A DNA stretch of 64,000 bases from Paenibacillus terricola. GTDB taxonomy: Bacteria; Bacillota; Bacilli; Paenibacillales; Paenibacillaceae. Positions 52,395-63,900 of this stretch are shown one piece after another. The stretch covers positions 124,001 to 188,000 of the forward strand of contig NZ_JACXZA010000005.1 of NCBI RefSeq assembly GCF_014779765.1. Reading direction: 5' to 3'. A model generated the notes under the pieces. That model saw nothing but the letters and a program-made list of their open reading frames with translations. It did not search any database and was not told the origin of the DNA. The position numbers were made by a program, and so were the translations under genes. How positions within the stretch are numbered: the stretch's first letter is position 1; each line of letters starts with the position of its first letter.

Positions 52395-55172
52395 CTAGTT
52401 AAGTGAGGATGCATAATGTTCTAGACAATCTAGAATTGCTGATTCTCCAGGAGAACGTGGATACAACGTAGTTCCTTGAATTAATGGTGAAATTCCGTAA
52501 AAAATTGCATGAGTCAAACAAGAGGTTACAATAACTACAAGATCAGATTTTGCACATACCTCAACCTGTTTACTCATTTTTGTTTCTGCACAAATCCGAA
52601 TCTTTAGGTTTGGATTACGGTTAGTAATCTCTTTGACCACCCGTTCCGCTGGTCCTGGCCGTAAAGTGAAGATTGAAACAGTTTCGACGGGAACCGTAGC
52701 GATCGGATCCACGGGATCTTTCGACTGAAAACGTGTGAGTAAGTTTTGAATCGTATCATGGCTTCCGGCACAACGCTTACCTAGACGAATAATATAATCT
52801 AGTTGAGCAGTACTGGTTCCACTACTAGAAATCTGATAGGACCATTCATCCCAGATTTGCTTTATTTCGTCCCCAGCAATGCCATAGTCTAAGAATAGTT
52901 CAATTAATTCAAATACATCTGCTGCCATCATAGAGTTTGGCGAAACTTCCAGCCAATCCCGGATATCTTGCCATAACTTATCACGATCCAGCGGGCGGAA
53001 GTAAAGAACACTGTTACTCAGCAAGACCAAATTGTGCAGAGTTGGACCATTACATTCACTAGAGGCAATGATGAGATCAATTAGGGCTTGATATAACGAA
53101 ACAAATTTGCTATTTTGCATGACCAATGCTGAATTCATCTGATCAATGAGTAATCCAATGTGACCGATTGCAATTATTGCTTCGTCCGGATGAGTCGAGT
53201 CTAATGCTACTGTTGTGATCGTCTCGGTTAATTGACGAATCGTTTCAACAGAAATCTCCGCCCAATACATATTATCTGTCATAGGTTTTACTTCTTTCAC
53301 CAATTGACGATCTGAGCCAAATCCCATTAACCAGTCAAACCATTGCTCCCAGCCATGGCAAAATTGGTTAAGCTTGATGGTTTTCCATCTATCCTGTGCA
53401 CGATGAGCCGGAATCCTGCGGTCAACCTCTATAAACAACTTCACACGACTATATCGATCTAATGAGGAGCGCGATTCAGACTGTTCAAACCATGCAACAA
53501 TCCAGTCAACAAATTGAGGATTGCCAAAGTTATTCCAGAGATCCCTGAGTGTTTGAATCACCATTGATTCATCTTTGGATAATTCTTGTCTTGCTAACAC
53601 AATGCCCAGTTCAGAAATAATAATAAGATCGGAGTGGTCGCCTTTAGTGTGATCAGCGAGATGATAAAATAGCAGTCGATGCAAAGGTTGCCACTCGATG
53701 TGATTCCAACATTCATCTTGCTTTAAGTTCTCAAGTAGATATGGGATACTATTATTTAGAATTTCTTCGTAATCCACATCGTTAGCTAAAGATTCCCACT
53801 TCTCAATCCAATTTTTGAGTGTATCTGGATAGCGTATCCATTCGCGTATATTCCACTCAGTTGCTCCCCTTCGCACAAATTCAACGTTCGAATGAGCACT
53901 ATTTAAGGCTAGGTTATCAATCCATTCCAACCAGTTCGTTGGCACTCGGTAATATTTTCCATCTCCCTTTAAATGTTCCATTGCGAATTTGAACCAACGA
54001 TTCGTCTGAAGCGATTGTTGATCCTCCGTACCCAGGGAATCAACTGCCTGCAAGGCTCTGTAACTTGTATCTAGTGTTTGGAGTTCAAATGCACATTTTA
54101 CCATACTGGCTACCGTCTCTTTTGAAGCAGGCAAACCTTTGAGCAGTTCAAATGCACTAGAATATTCACTTTGAGCGATAAGTTGTTGAATTGTTTGATC
54201 AATAGACGTTTCGACTGTAACCGGTGCCCTCTGCGTCAACTGACTATTCCAGTATTGATAAATAGGTTCAAGATCCGTTCCCTTTATTTGCTGTTCAAGA
54301 TCTTTTATCCATGGTCGCCCCTGACTCTCAGTTAAAGCGTAAAGCATAAATATTTTTAGCACTTCTGGTTTTGTATTACGTTGCGCTTGATAACGAAATA
54401 AGGAAGCGAATTCCGGATAAATTTTTTCCTGAAACCGTTCAATCAATAACGTTGGATTGATTTCATAAGATGCGAGTTTTTGTTTATACACTGCTTGAAG
54501 AAGAGTCTCAGTTACCGACCATGGTCTTCGCATCTGAAGAAGATCTTTCATCCGAGGCATATTCAGTATTTCATGCCAACAATCAAAAGTGGCTAGTACT
54601 TTAAGCCGTAAGAAAAGAATATTCCTAGAATCCAACTGGTATTGGCGCTCTAACTTTATTAATAGTTTATCTGCATCATTCCGCTCTTTTGCTTGTAATG
54701 CTAAGTCAAAATCACGTAGTACACGATCAAGTGTAGGTAAAACTTCAGTTGTACGCGCAGGGCGTTTATTCTTCAAGATATACATAAATTGCAACTGTCG
54801 AATAATATTTCGGTCGTCCCCACTAAAAGCAAAATAATTACCACTTGATAACTTTTCCACCAAGAGGTATTCAGGTTGATCTGAGGGGCTTGAGATATTT
54901 TCAACTTTTGCATAAGTTGAACCGAGAAAAGATCGCCAATCTTCCTGCAAGACTTGGAGATCCTGTTTATTAAATGCAATAGCAAACCATGTAATTGAAG
55001 AACTTTTCTTATTCCAATATGGCAGTATTGCCGATTTACTTCCTCTTAATTGCTCAATCCACGGTGCAACCTTTCCATACGTATGACCCGGTTGTTGAAT
55101 ATGCGAAAGCGTAATTTTGTTAGGATCCTCAAAAAAACGATGGATGAAGGACTCAATTTGTGTTGTAATCAA
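52395..55172 (-). CDS. dpdD: DpdD-like protein, last gene of a Dpd-type restriction operon
   Basis: 925 residues, mostly helical. It opens IESFIHRFFEDPNKITLSHI, with WIEQLRGSKSAILPYWNKKS and WFAIAFNKQDLQVLQEDWRS after it. A TPR-like helical region (VLRDFDLALQAKERNDADKL, RNILFLRLKVLATFDCWHEI, LLQMRRPWSVTETLLQAVYK) matches my memory of DpdD proteins. The C-terminal 90 residues form a distinct alpha/beta part (LKIRICAETKMSKQVEVCAK, SDLVVIVTSCLTHAIFYGIS) close to a GESAIL motif. The start ATG overlaps the dpdK stop (ATGA), showing tight coupling. DpdD is counted among the restriction-associated Dpd proteins; its activity is not established to my knowledge. The name rests on order and pattern, not on a search. 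Confidence 0.65.
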   Translation of the reverse strand: MITTQIESFIHRFFEDPNKITLSHIQQPGHTYGKVAPWIEQLRGSKSAILPYWNKKSSSITWFAIAFNKQDLQVLQEDWRSFLGSTYAKVENISSPSDQPEYLLVEKLSSGNYFAFSGDDRNIIRQLQFMYILKNKRPARTTEVLPTLDRVLRDFDLALQAKERNDADKLLIKLERQYQLDSRNILFLRLKVLATFDCWHEILNMPRMKDLLQMRRPWSVTETLLQAVYKQKLASYEINPTLLIERFQEKIYPEFASLFRYQAQRNTKPEVLKIFMLYALTESQGRPWIKDLEQQIKGTDLEPIYQYWNSQLTQRAPVTVETSIDQTIQQLIAQSEYSSAFELLKGLPASKETVASMVKCAFELQTLDTSYRALQAVDSLGTEDQQSLQTNRWFKFAMEHLKGDGKYYRVPTNWLEWIDNLALNSAHSNVEFVRRGATEWNIREWIRYPDTLKNWIEKWESLANDVDYEEILNNSIPYLLENLKQDECWNHIEWQPLHRLLFYHLADHTKGDHSDLIIISELGIVLARQELSKDESMVIQTLRDLWNNFGNPQFVDWIVAWFEQSESRSSLDRYSRVKLFIEVDRRIPAHRAQDRWKTIKLNQFCHGWEQWFDWLMGFGSDRQLVKEVKPMTDNMYWAEISVETIRQLTETITTVALDSTHPDEAIIAIGHIGLLIDQMNSALVMQNSKFVSLYQALIDLIIASSECNGPTLHNLVLLSNSVLYFRPLDRDKLWQDIRDWLEVSPNSMMAADVFELIELFLDYGIAGDEIKQIWDEWSYQISSSGTSTAQLDYIIRLGKRCAGSHDTIQNLLTRFQSKDPVDPIATVPVETVSIFTLRPGPAERVVKEITNRNPNLKIRICAETKMSKQVEVCAKSDLVVIVTSCLTHAIFYGISPLIQGTTLYPRSPGESAILDCLEHYASSLN

Positions 55173-55696
55173 GGTGCTTCATCCCCCCAACGTGCTGCAA
55201 ATGTAACTCGATTTTCTGCTATTTCCTTGGCATTCGTCACAAGTTGGACATACTCTTCTGAAATAGAAATCCCATTGTAAGTAAAATTCATGGATCCATT
55301 CAAGTAAAAATCGTCTGCAAGTAACCCTTTGTTATGGAGCAGTGGACTTGTTTTGATGCTAAATTTGTTGTGTTCACTAATTTTACTAGTTACACGCTCA
55401 ATAAATAATTCATTATGATCATTGTCACGGGTACCAATTCGAACCGTCGTCCCCATCTCAACCAATCGGGCAATAACATCACTTATGTAGACTTGCTTTC
55501 GAGCCCAACTCGGTTCTAATGATGTAAATTGGTTCGATTGGTTATCAATGACGGGTATATCCGATATCCAAGGTGAGACAAGCCATATACAACGACTCGG
55601 TGCAATTAACTCCGCGACAAAGAGCGACTGCAAGAGATCAGAAATTTCTCTAGAATGCTGCATTGTATAAATATAGCGAGACGGAGTGTCACTCAT
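55169..55696 (-). CDS. dpdK: DpdK-like phospholipase D-fold protein, probable nuclease
   Basis: 175 residues with a single PLD-type active-site motif, LHNKGLLADDFYLNGSMNFT (HxK, then GSxNFT), near residues 118-138. The N-terminal half has the fold's strands (CIWLVSPWISDIPVIDNQ, VRIGTRDNDHNELFIERV). One HxK motif per chain means it would work as a dimer, as in bacterial PLD nucleases such as Nuc. In Dpd clusters DpdK is annotated as a PLD-domain protein, and it probably cuts DNA lacking the modification. Its ATG overlaps the stop of the helicase gene, and its own stop overlaps the next start. DISARM DrmC is also PLD-like, but the neighbours here do not fit DISARM. Confidence 0.8.
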   Translation of the reverse strand: MSDTPSRYIYTMQHSREISDLLQSLFVAELIAPSRCIWLVSPWISDIPVIDNQSNQFTSLEPSWARKQVYISDVIARLVEMGTTVRIGTRDNDHNELFIERVTSKISEHNKFSIKTSPLLHNKGLLADDFYLNGSMNFTYNGISISEEYVQLVTNAKEIAENRVTFAARWGDEAP

Positions 55697-58600
55697 GCGA
55701 TCGCCTCCCGTATATCAATCGAAACAACATAGTAATTCCCTTCCCTACGAATGCCTTCAATACGCGGATAAACATTAAGAAAACCAATATCAATAGGTTC
55801 ACTTGCAAGAGATAAGATCACTTGACGAAGGCGGTGTAAATGTTCAATGTTTATCGCTAGTCGTACGTGCCCTTGCCGAACTAGCGTTTCTTGAATCGTT
55901 TCTTTCCACTGCTCACCTGACAGTATTAAGCTTTCTTGGATAGGCAATGTATCGCGTACAAGTTCCCTGTCCATGGGTACTCTTGGGGCAAATGGATTAT
56001 AGGCCAACAAAGCACGTGTACGTATGGCATTACCTCTTGGCCACATTAAACTGTAAAGAACTTGAAAACAAAAGTGTGAATTCTGAACCGTTTCGGAATC
56101 AATTTGACTCAACGCGTGCAACAACTTGTCTCTGTATACGGAGTCTTGACTGAGAGCGTATGCAACAACACGTGCATCGAGTTCAATCCCTAAACGTTCC
56201 TCTTCATAATCCCAAATAGAGATGACTTGATGAAGCAAACCATCGGTTAATGGAGAACTCCCAGGTTTAAGGACTCGGTTTAGTAGCGAATTAAGTACAG
56301 GTTTTGTGACTAGGACTCCTTTTTCACGCAAACATTGTTGCATGGTTTTTAGTGCTAATTTAGCCTCCGCGTGATCCACTGCGGATCGAACTTGTTCAAA
56401 AGCGAGCTCGACTTGCTCATCTCGCACGGCAAGTGTAACGCTGCGTGACATCTCTGTATTTGCTATCTCTAAATCTGATGGTCCTAATGCGCTCTCAACT
56501 AAACGGAAGAACCGGCGGGGATCCTCCTGATACCTCCGCATCACTTCTTCAATAATACCGGCCCCTCCGCCCGTAAGTTCAGTGATCCAAATTACAGAAT
56601 TTCCACTCCCAGTATCACATGAAGGATCCAAATCAAATACAATATCATCGTTCTGAGCCGATCCACTCAGTTCTTTACATGCTTGTAATATCGCTGCCCC
56701 GAGTGTCATATTCCAGCGTTCCACTGCCCATATCTTCCATCCTTCATCAGGTGTCCCCCACAGAACTTCAGACAACTCATACAGTCGTTTATTAATAATT
56801 TCATGTTCACTTAGTTCTAAAAGTTGTTGATGTAATCGCTGATAATCACCTTGGTTGTCTTCTTCAATATCACTTGTAGATTGAACCTCAAAGACAACGG
56901 ATAGGACTCGGTTCATGATTTTTGGTAACGGATGTTTGGCGATTAGCTCGCGTGCCGTTTGTAGATTACATTGATTGATGAGAGATGTTGTAACGAGTGA
57001 GGAAATATAAAGTTCCGCGAGTCGCTCCAATTGAAAAACATTGGCAATACCCCTCAACTCTTCGTCATGCATCACTCGATAAGTATAATAAGCTACACGG
57101 TATGAGCGAAGTTTATCTTGATTCGAATCGTTTTCTTCAATTATAGATGTGGGGATATGAAAACGAAATGCGATACCATCAACTTCATGTTCGAATCCAA
57201 GAGCAACACGTTGTTCCGCAATATAATACTGCGTTTTCTTTTCATAACTTTCATTAGTAACAAATTTTAATGTGTGCTCACCATCTGATGCAAAGCGTTT
57301 TACTATAACAGGTTGTTGATTCAAATGAGTATAGAAAGAAATCTCTTCGATAAGAGTACTCCAACTGGAGCCAGAAGGCAGTTCCATTGTTACCCCATTT
57401 AAGTTTACATTAAAGGTCTGAGGAGCAATATTTGTACGCCACTTTAAGAACCCATTGGAAGTTGGACTTATGTTTCCAGGAATTAATTGTGTATCATATC
57501 TCCATGGTCTTATTAGCGGAATAGTAATCTCCTCCCCGTATTCACGGAAAGACACTTCGCCAATTTCATCATACACAGTACAGAACGTCTTGATCTCAAT
57601 TGGTTCAATACTATTGGTTGGCTCAAGTGTGGTAGGAGCAACCCAATGACTTTCATCCGAACGATTGACACCAAAACGTCGAGTCACTCTTCCCGGTACA
57701 AACGTATTCATCGCCTGTGTGATAGATAGACTCGGAGGTTGGTTTACCTCCCTTTCCTCTCTTCTTTTTGGTGCATGTATTTGTACTTCTGGTAGGGTTA
57801 ATTCACTAAACAAATTTTGAGGTACGAATTCGGGCAAAGGGGAATTTGCAGTTATTACTTCTTGTTTTCCATCAACTCTTCCCCAATTACTGTCCAATCG
57901 GCGTAGCAAAGTTGGTAGAACATTCATCATTAGCGAGCGTGGCGGGTCCCATAGTATCGCCATTAACTGTTCTTTATCTAGATGTAAGGCACTTAACAAA
58001 TGATTCTCCAGACGCTTACGAGTCGGGTCATGAGTAAGTACCTTTTCAATTAATGTTACGAGTTGGAATCGAGTTGTCATAAACGGTTCACTCGTCGTAG
58101 GGCGCGTACAGGTATCCCAAATGCTAATGCGGTACGAGCTCGTTGGTTGAATCATACTAGTAAACCAATCAAGCGTACTAAATACAACTTGCATTCGTAA
58201 AATATAACGGTTTTGGACTGGCAATTCTTTTTTTGTTAAAATTGGGTCGAACAAAGATTCGTAGTTTTGATAAGTGAATCTGTCTCGGCCATAATCGGAT
58301 AACACTGTAATCATCCACGGCCTCATATTCGGATCGCGACCCGCACGGCCCTTACGTTGCAAGTACGCAGCCATATCTAAAGGGGCCTTATGCTGAATAA
58401 CGGCTCCGACTGCCTTGTCGTTATACCCCACTTCTAAAGAAGCTGTTGCCACAACGACTTCTGCCTCACTAGAAACTCCTATGTCTTGAGAACTCGTACG
58501 ACCAATTATTAATTTCCGTTCTAAATCGTGCCCCAACCGCTCCGCGAAGGTCCATGCTTGCCCTTCCCTCACCCGATTCGACAAGTCAGAATTGGCACTT

Positions 58601-60180
58601 GCTCTATAGGCTGCAAGTGGAGGATCATTCATTTCTCTACCGTTTGGAAAACGTCCTTCAGCATCTAGTAAATTGTGATATAACCTGTTGGTCACATCAA
58701 GATCATCAGTAAATACAAATACTTTTCTGCCATAATGAGGGGTTTTAATGACGCCTTCTAACATTCGACGCATCAGCATCGTTGTTTGAATACTCGTGGA
58801 CAACGTAGATGTTATTGAACTTGGATCTCCACGTAGAACCAATTGATATTCATGCCCCGTGGTTTCCATTTCCCCTTGGTTGGCTTGAATCCACTCGATG
58901 TTACTTTTTTTGAGACCAGTGAGTTGCCCGAAAAATTGACCTGCTTCCTCTAAAGTCGCAGACAATCCGGTAAAATGAAGGTTGGTTTGTATTGCATGTT
59001 GCCAGCGGCGTAATAGTAAGGCCACGTGTGCACCATGCGTTCCGGTATACGTATGAACCTCATCTAATAACACCCATTTTGGTGGTTTCCCATTAAAAGC
59101 ACCTATTAACCGACCAAACTTTACATTGCTCAAGAAGCGATTCAACATTTCTGTAGTCGTAAACAAAATATCAGGAGGGGTCTTTACAGCCTGCTCTCTT
59201 GTTAAAATAACTTCGTCTTCACTTAGGACTGATTGACAAGACGTACAAAGAAGTTTTGCGATTTCATTCTGGATATCCTGAGTTCGCCAATATAAAGCCT
59301 CTCCGCAAGTTGGACAAGGCATAAAGGGACAGATATAACCGCTTTTTTGATATGACTCCCACTTTTGAGGTACATCACTGATCGTTTTAGGCGTTGCTCC
59401 AAAAATCGCAGCAATCCGTAATTTCCTTTTACCTTTAGATTGCAACCATGCGTCCAATCGGCGAGCCTCTTTATAAGCGTCAGAGAATTGATCCTTTAGT
59501 AGTTCATTTCGCGGATAGAGCGCAATAGCACTAATATACGTAGGTTCACTTTTTGATATTAGTGCTCCGATTTTCGTAAAGGCCGGCAAATAAAAGGACA
59601 GTGTCTTGCCTGTTCCTGTACCAGCGCATACGATCATGCCTTTGGAGCGATCTTCCTTGCTATCGGTAAACAATTGTCTACTGGATAGTACTTGAAACTG
59701 TGAAAGCTTAAAATCGGTTCCACGATCAAGCATGCATTGAATAGCCTCTTGTTCCTGCGTTGTCAGGTATTCTTTTAACTGACTTACTGTTTGCTCGGAT
59801 GTAAATTTACGCTTAGGGTACTTTCGCTCTTTCACAGATAACCTGAAATCAGAGACCAGTGTCGGGGCAAGATGCCACTTTTCTTTATGATAATGTCGCC
59901 ATTGCCGTAAACGGGCCATTAAGCGAATTGTTTCCGCCATTCGAGAACGCCAAATTAACCCTTTGCGTCCATGGATCTCATACATTAACCCTTCTTTATA
60001 AAGGTCACTTAAGAGTTCGTCCACTGTAAAATTGCTACCGGTTAAACCGATCCATTCTTCTATGAATAACTCCAAATTTGTCTCTGACAGTCCGCCCTCT
60101 ACAAACCCCCAAGAGAGTAACTCAGTTTCCTTCGTTTCAATATAGTTAAGAAGGACTTGTATCGACCGCTTGAGATTCAA
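55693..60180 (-). CDS. dpdJ: DpdJ-like DEAD/DEAH-box helicase
   Basis: 1495 residues from a TTG at 60180 with AAAGGAGGG at ideal distance. Superfamily 2 helicase motifs: Walker A AGTGTGKT at 186-193, DEVH box in LLDEVHTYTGTHGAHVALLL near 371, GLSATLEEAG, VVVATASLEVGYNDKAVGAV and motif VI YLQRKGRAGRDPN near 603. A zinc-ribbon-like insert (CPTCGEALYW ... CTSCQSVL) sits between motifs I and II. A large C-terminal half ends with SCDTGSGNSVIWITELTGGG, as in helicases associated with DNA restriction. The LEVG...IQHKAP and LSDYGRDR segments are those I associate with DpdJ. It likely translocates on DNA to find or process unmodified sites. Base composition is clearly AT-richer than the left of the window. 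Confidence 0.78.
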   Translation of the reverse strand: MNLKRSIQVLLNYIETKETELLSWGFVEGGLSETNLELFIEEWIGLTGSNFTVDELLSDLYKEGLMYEIHGRKGLIWRSRMAETIRLMARLRQWRHYHKEKWHLAPTLVSDFRLSVKERKYPKRKFTSEQTVSQLKEYLTTQEQEAIQCMLDRGTDFKLSQFQVLSSRQLFTDSKEDRSKGMIVCAGTGTGKTLSFYLPAFTKIGALISKSEPTYISAIALYPRNELLKDQFSDAYKEARRLDAWLQSKGKRKLRIAAIFGATPKTISDVPQKWESYQKSGYICPFMPCPTCGEALYWRTQDIQNEIAKLLCTSCQSVLSEDEVILTREQAVKTPPDILFTTTEMLNRFLSNVKFGRLIGAFNGKPPKWVLLDEVHTYTGTHGAHVALLLRRWQHAIQTNLHFTGLSATLEEAGQFFGQLTGLKKSNIEWIQANQGEMETTGHEYQLVLRGDPSSITSTLSTSIQTTMLMRRMLEGVIKTPHYGRKVFVFTDDLDVTNRLYHNLLDAEGRFPNGREMNDPPLAAYRASANSDLSNRVREGQAWTFAERLGHDLERKLIIGRTSSQDIGVSSEAEVVVATASLEVGYNDKAVGAVIQHKAPLDMAAYLQRKGRAGRDPNMRPWMITVLSDYGRDRFTYQNYESLFDPILTKKELPVQNRYILRMQVVFSTLDWFTSMIQPTSSYRISIWDTCTRPTTSEPFMTTRFQLVTLIEKVLTHDPTRKRLENHLLSALHLDKEQLMAILWDPPRSLMMNVLPTLLRRLDSNWGRVDGKQEVITANSPLPEFVPQNLFSELTLPEVQIHAPKRREEREVNQPPSLSITQAMNTFVPGRVTRRFGVNRSDESHWVAPTTLEPTNSIEPIEIKTFCTVYDEIGEVSFREYGEEITIPLIRPWRYDTQLIPGNISPTSNGFLKWRTNIAPQTFNVNLNGVTMELPSGSSWSTLIEEISFYTHLNQQPVIVKRFASDGEHTLKFVTNESYEKKTQYYIAEQRVALGFEHEVDGIAFRFHIPTSIIEENDSNQDKLRSYRVAYYTYRVMHDEELRGIANVFQLERLAELYISSLVTTSLINQCNLQTARELIAKHPLPKIMNRVLSVVFEVQSTSDIEEDNQGDYQRLHQQLLELSEHEIINKRLYELSEVLWGTPDEGWKIWAVERWNMTLGAAILQACKELSGSAQNDDIVFDLDPSCDTGSGNSVIWITELTGGGAGIIEEVMRRYQEDPRRFFRLVESALGPSDLEIANTEMSRSVTLAVRDEQVELAFEQVRSAVDHAEAKLALKTMQQCLREKGVLVTKPVLNSLLNRVLKPGSSPLTDGLLHQVISIWDYEEERLGIELDARVVAYALSQDSVYRDKLLHALSQIDSETVQNSHFCFQVLYSLMWPRGNAIRTRALLAYNPFAPRVPMDRELVRDTLPIQESLILSGEQWKETIQETLVRQGHVRLAINIEHLHRLRQVILSLASEPIDIGFLNVYPRIEGIRREGNYYVVSIDIREAIA

Positions 60181-60195
60181 ACTAGTCCCTCCTTT

Positions 60196-60906
60196 CTATT
60201 TTTGTAGTTTAATCTTAAATGAATTCAGTACATTTTTTTGATGTAACCATGTCAAAACTTCATCGTTTAGTAAAGAGAGATCGGCTCCTGACGGACCAGA
60301 CGCTTGTTGTAAGAAAGAAAATACCCGCTCAGGCAATGATTCAATACCAATCGTACGCCAAGCCTTTTCAATGGTACTTTTTAAAAACAGTACACTCTGG
60401 ACGGACTCTGTGTTACTTGGCAACGATACATATAACTGCTGATACTCGACCAGTTTTCTCCTAATTTGTTCAACATGGTTTTCATATTCAGGAAATTCTT
60501 TAACGACATTTAGTATCTCATTAGAAATATTCGGCTTATTTTCATCAAGATATTTGTGCCAAACAATTGTCATCGTTTGAAGCGTATCTTTCTGGAGACT
60601 CTTTAGTTTGCTTTCAATTGAAATAAAGACCCTTGGTGTTTTGACCCAATCACTTACTTCTTTATATTGGTTTAATTGATAAACAAGACTATTTAGTAAA
60701 TCTTCAAATATATTTATAGATGGAACATATAGCTTTGCATTCGAGAATACCGTAAAAATAGCAAATATGGACGCAACATCATCACGTATTTTATTCAGTT
60801 CCTGTTGCCGCGTCTGATATGCCTGAAGTTGCTGCTTATCGCGCTGTAACTGGAGCAAGGTAACAGATGAGGAATGTAACTGTCTAGCCATCTGTAGCAC
60901 ACTCAT
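60196..60906 (-). CDS. dpdI: DpdI-like coiled-coil protein
   Basis: 236 residues. The N-terminus has a long coiled coil (SSSVTLLQLQRDKQQLQAYQ and TRQQELNKIRDDVASIF), the rest is helical with a conserved end (LLNDEVLTWLHQKNVLNSFK, then IKLQK). There is no catalytic motif, signal or membrane helix. The start ATG overlaps the upstream ATPase stop (ATGA), and the helicase starts 15 bp downstream. By position between the ATPase and helicase, and by size, it corresponds to DpdI, a protein of unknown function in Dpd clusters. It may bridge the two large ATP-driven proteins. The assignment is mainly positional. Confidence 0.6.
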   Translation of the reverse strand: MSVLQMARQLHSSSVTLLQLQRDKQQLQAYQTRQQELNKIRDDVASIFAIFTVFSNAKLYVPSINIFEDLLNSLVYQLNQYKEVSDWVKTPRVFISIESKLKSLQKDTLQTMTIVWHKYLDENKPNISNEILNVVKEFPEYENHVEQIRRKLVEYQQLYVSLPSNTESVQSVLFLKSTIEKAWRTIGIESLPERVFSFLQQASGPSGADLSLLNDEVLTWLHQKNVLNSFKIKLQK

Positions 60907-63900
60907 ACAGTCTCATCCGCCTCCTTTGCATCAGTCAACATACTAATTATCAAATCGAAGGTCATCTCAATGTTCCCTTTACTTTCTTGTAACTGGTGGA
61001 CGTCAGTCTCTTTAGATGATTTCTGCAACTCTTGCTGAACCTGAATACTTGACCGAGTTAACGCTTTAACGATAATTTTAAATTGTTCTTCAACCTTTGA
61101 TTGTAGTGGGGTATTGAGTTTACCCAAGGTTTCAAATACCTTATACTCTGATCCTCCCACATCGATCGCTCTTTTCACGGTTACGTATTCATTAAACCAT
61201 TCGTTTATTTCGATCCATTTGACTGCGGCTTGAACTTCTTCCCAATCCCCACTAAAATATCCAGTCTCAGTAGCAGCAGCTATAGCTGTTTTTATTTCCG
61301 TAAGGAACTGGTCTATGTCCGTTACGTCGCCAATTAGATCATCCATTTGTTTTATCCACTTTTTGCGTTCTTCTTGTTCTTCTTTTACAATACTAAGGAG
61401 CGACTTATTGATCTTATGATGAAGCCGCACTAACTTCATGTAATCTGAACTTTGTTGTAGTGGCAGTGATGTCATCTGAAGCGAGGGTACCATTTCATGC
61501 AGTGTGCGTTCGATGGTGTAACCATCAATCATACTATAGTTTCGACCTTCTCCTTTGAGACATGTGATTCGTTCCAGAACGATTTTTTTTAGGTCGCTGT
61601 AATTCGTTGCGATTTCCGTCTGTAGTTGTTTCCACGTTGAACTACGTCCATATGCACCTTCTTCTTGTTGGGTAAGTATCGAATCAACTACTGATGCTTC
61701 ATCCGTAAATACGGGATGACCATTCATTCCTGCCCCGATTGCCAATATTTCCACTGCCGCTTTGACGGGACTCCACGATTGTGCTGCATCTACAGGGAGT
61801 TGTTTCAGTTGATTTACTACAACCTCTCCCCACTCTCGCAATTGTTGAGTGACTGCTCTAAAGAATCGAGGACCATTTGGAAAATCCCAATTAGAGTAGT
61901 GTCTATACATAATGAGGCCCTGCAAAGCAAACTTGGTGTTGAGCCAAGAACGATCATCCGACTTAAGAGGGAGCAAAAGTGTTACCGTATTAGTAGATAT
62001 ATTTGTCCCTTGATTAATAAAAGAAATACTTCGTACTGGCCACAGTTTTTCCTCTAAGTTTTGTAATGACAACAGTTCCGTTGGCCAATCTATGAACGCA
62101 TTTAAAGCTTCAAAGATGAGTTTACGTAGATTCTGCGCATCAGTAGATCCAAGGCTATTTTTCCGATCTTTTTTCCACCCTTCCACAGCATCCATAAGGT
62201 GTACTACGGTCTGCGGGAGCATGTCGGATTGTTCTTCTATTGGTACCGGAGTAATAGTAACGGGATCTTTTTTCTCCGCTGGTTTCTCAAGATCCTTTTC
62301 TTGAATCTCAGTTTGATTCGTTTTACTCGTAATTTGCAATGGCGCGATATTAAATGCGCTGTGAATTACAGGATGAATATCGATTAATTGATCTGTATTG
62401 GCCCATAATTCAAGCAATACATGCCGCCGAGCACCATTAACGCGATCCTTAGACATAATCTGATCCTGCGTAATAGTTTTGATGCGATTATCACGTTTAT
62501 TAAAGTGGTGAAACATCGATGGCGATGGAAACTCCCCATTTTTCAGAGCGGGGCCGTACACATCGAGTGTATGATGAAGTACCATATTCAGCATTGTACG
62601 AGGATTAAAGTTATCTTCACCACTTGCGCGATCATACATCGTTTCAAGGGCTATCCTGTTAAATGGATAAAGCCCTCGACCATCAATTTGACCAAATCCT
62701 TCGTGGCATGCTTTATTATACTCACACCGCGTACAATAAGAGGTGATTTCCTGGTCCGTTTCTGCTTGATACCACTCTAACGTATCTTTCTCTGGAAGAC
62801 GAACTGCATTCAAATAGCGGGAAGCAAAATCTGACATTCCCTCTCCGGTCATTTGATGTTTGTTAATATCGAGAGAGACCACAAATTTGATACGACTAGT
62901 CGCCGTGTCCCCTAAATTACGAAAGTAACCTGTAGTACAAGCCATGGCAACTCGAAGGCGACAAAGAGGACGTTTTTCTTCACCAGGACGAAGCAATAGC
63001 GCCTGTAAAAACTGAATATCAATGCCTTGCATCATGGCAAAGTCTTCAATCAGGAGTACCATTTCCATGTTTTGGTTGTGGAACTCTGATCGAATGTCAT
63101 TTAACAACTGAATTAGGTCATCAGATGAGAAATTAAACATCTTCGCAATGGCCATATCCAGATGTTTATTTAACCAATCAACGGCATGTTTCTGAAACTC
63201 CTCATCTTTACGCAACAGTTGATGAATCGTAAATGCTCTGTGACTAGCTCCGCGGGCATCGATTAATCCTATTGGTAAATCATTTACTGTAAAGAGCCTC
63301 CTATTTGTAAGTCTCCCTGGTTGTGATTGCTCTCCAATAATATGATGTGTTAATTGATGAATAATTCCATCCTCTTTTAAGAAAGTGGGACGGAACAAGG
63401 CATCCATAAGTAGTTCCATGAAATCTTCCAAATCTTCTGTCAAATCCTCATCGACTGGTTTTAATGAAGATGTCTCTGGTTTTGCGCATACAAATAAATT
63501 TGTTAGAAGTTCCAGTTTTGCCTGCTCAAACGAATTAGATCCGGATGAGCGATTAATACGCTGGCGATATTCCTCAAATTTCTTACCTTCCAGCCCTTCT
63601 AACATTGTTAACAAAATGGACTTTAGATTGGTTTGCCTTGGTATCACTACTATATGCCGTTTATCATTTGTAGGAATCTTCGCTTTTAACCATCTGACGA
63701 GATGGGACTTTCCCGTTCCAGCATCCCCTAAAATAGCTGTAAAGATATGTTCAGTTGGTTTAAGAAAGTCAGATAAAAATTGTTGTTCGTTGTACACAGC
63801 ACCTTTTATATCAGGTTGATACCCCGACGTATGAACATACATTTGCATAGGATGATGAGTCGCAAGTAGTAAATGCGAATCGACATACCAAGCGTCAGGA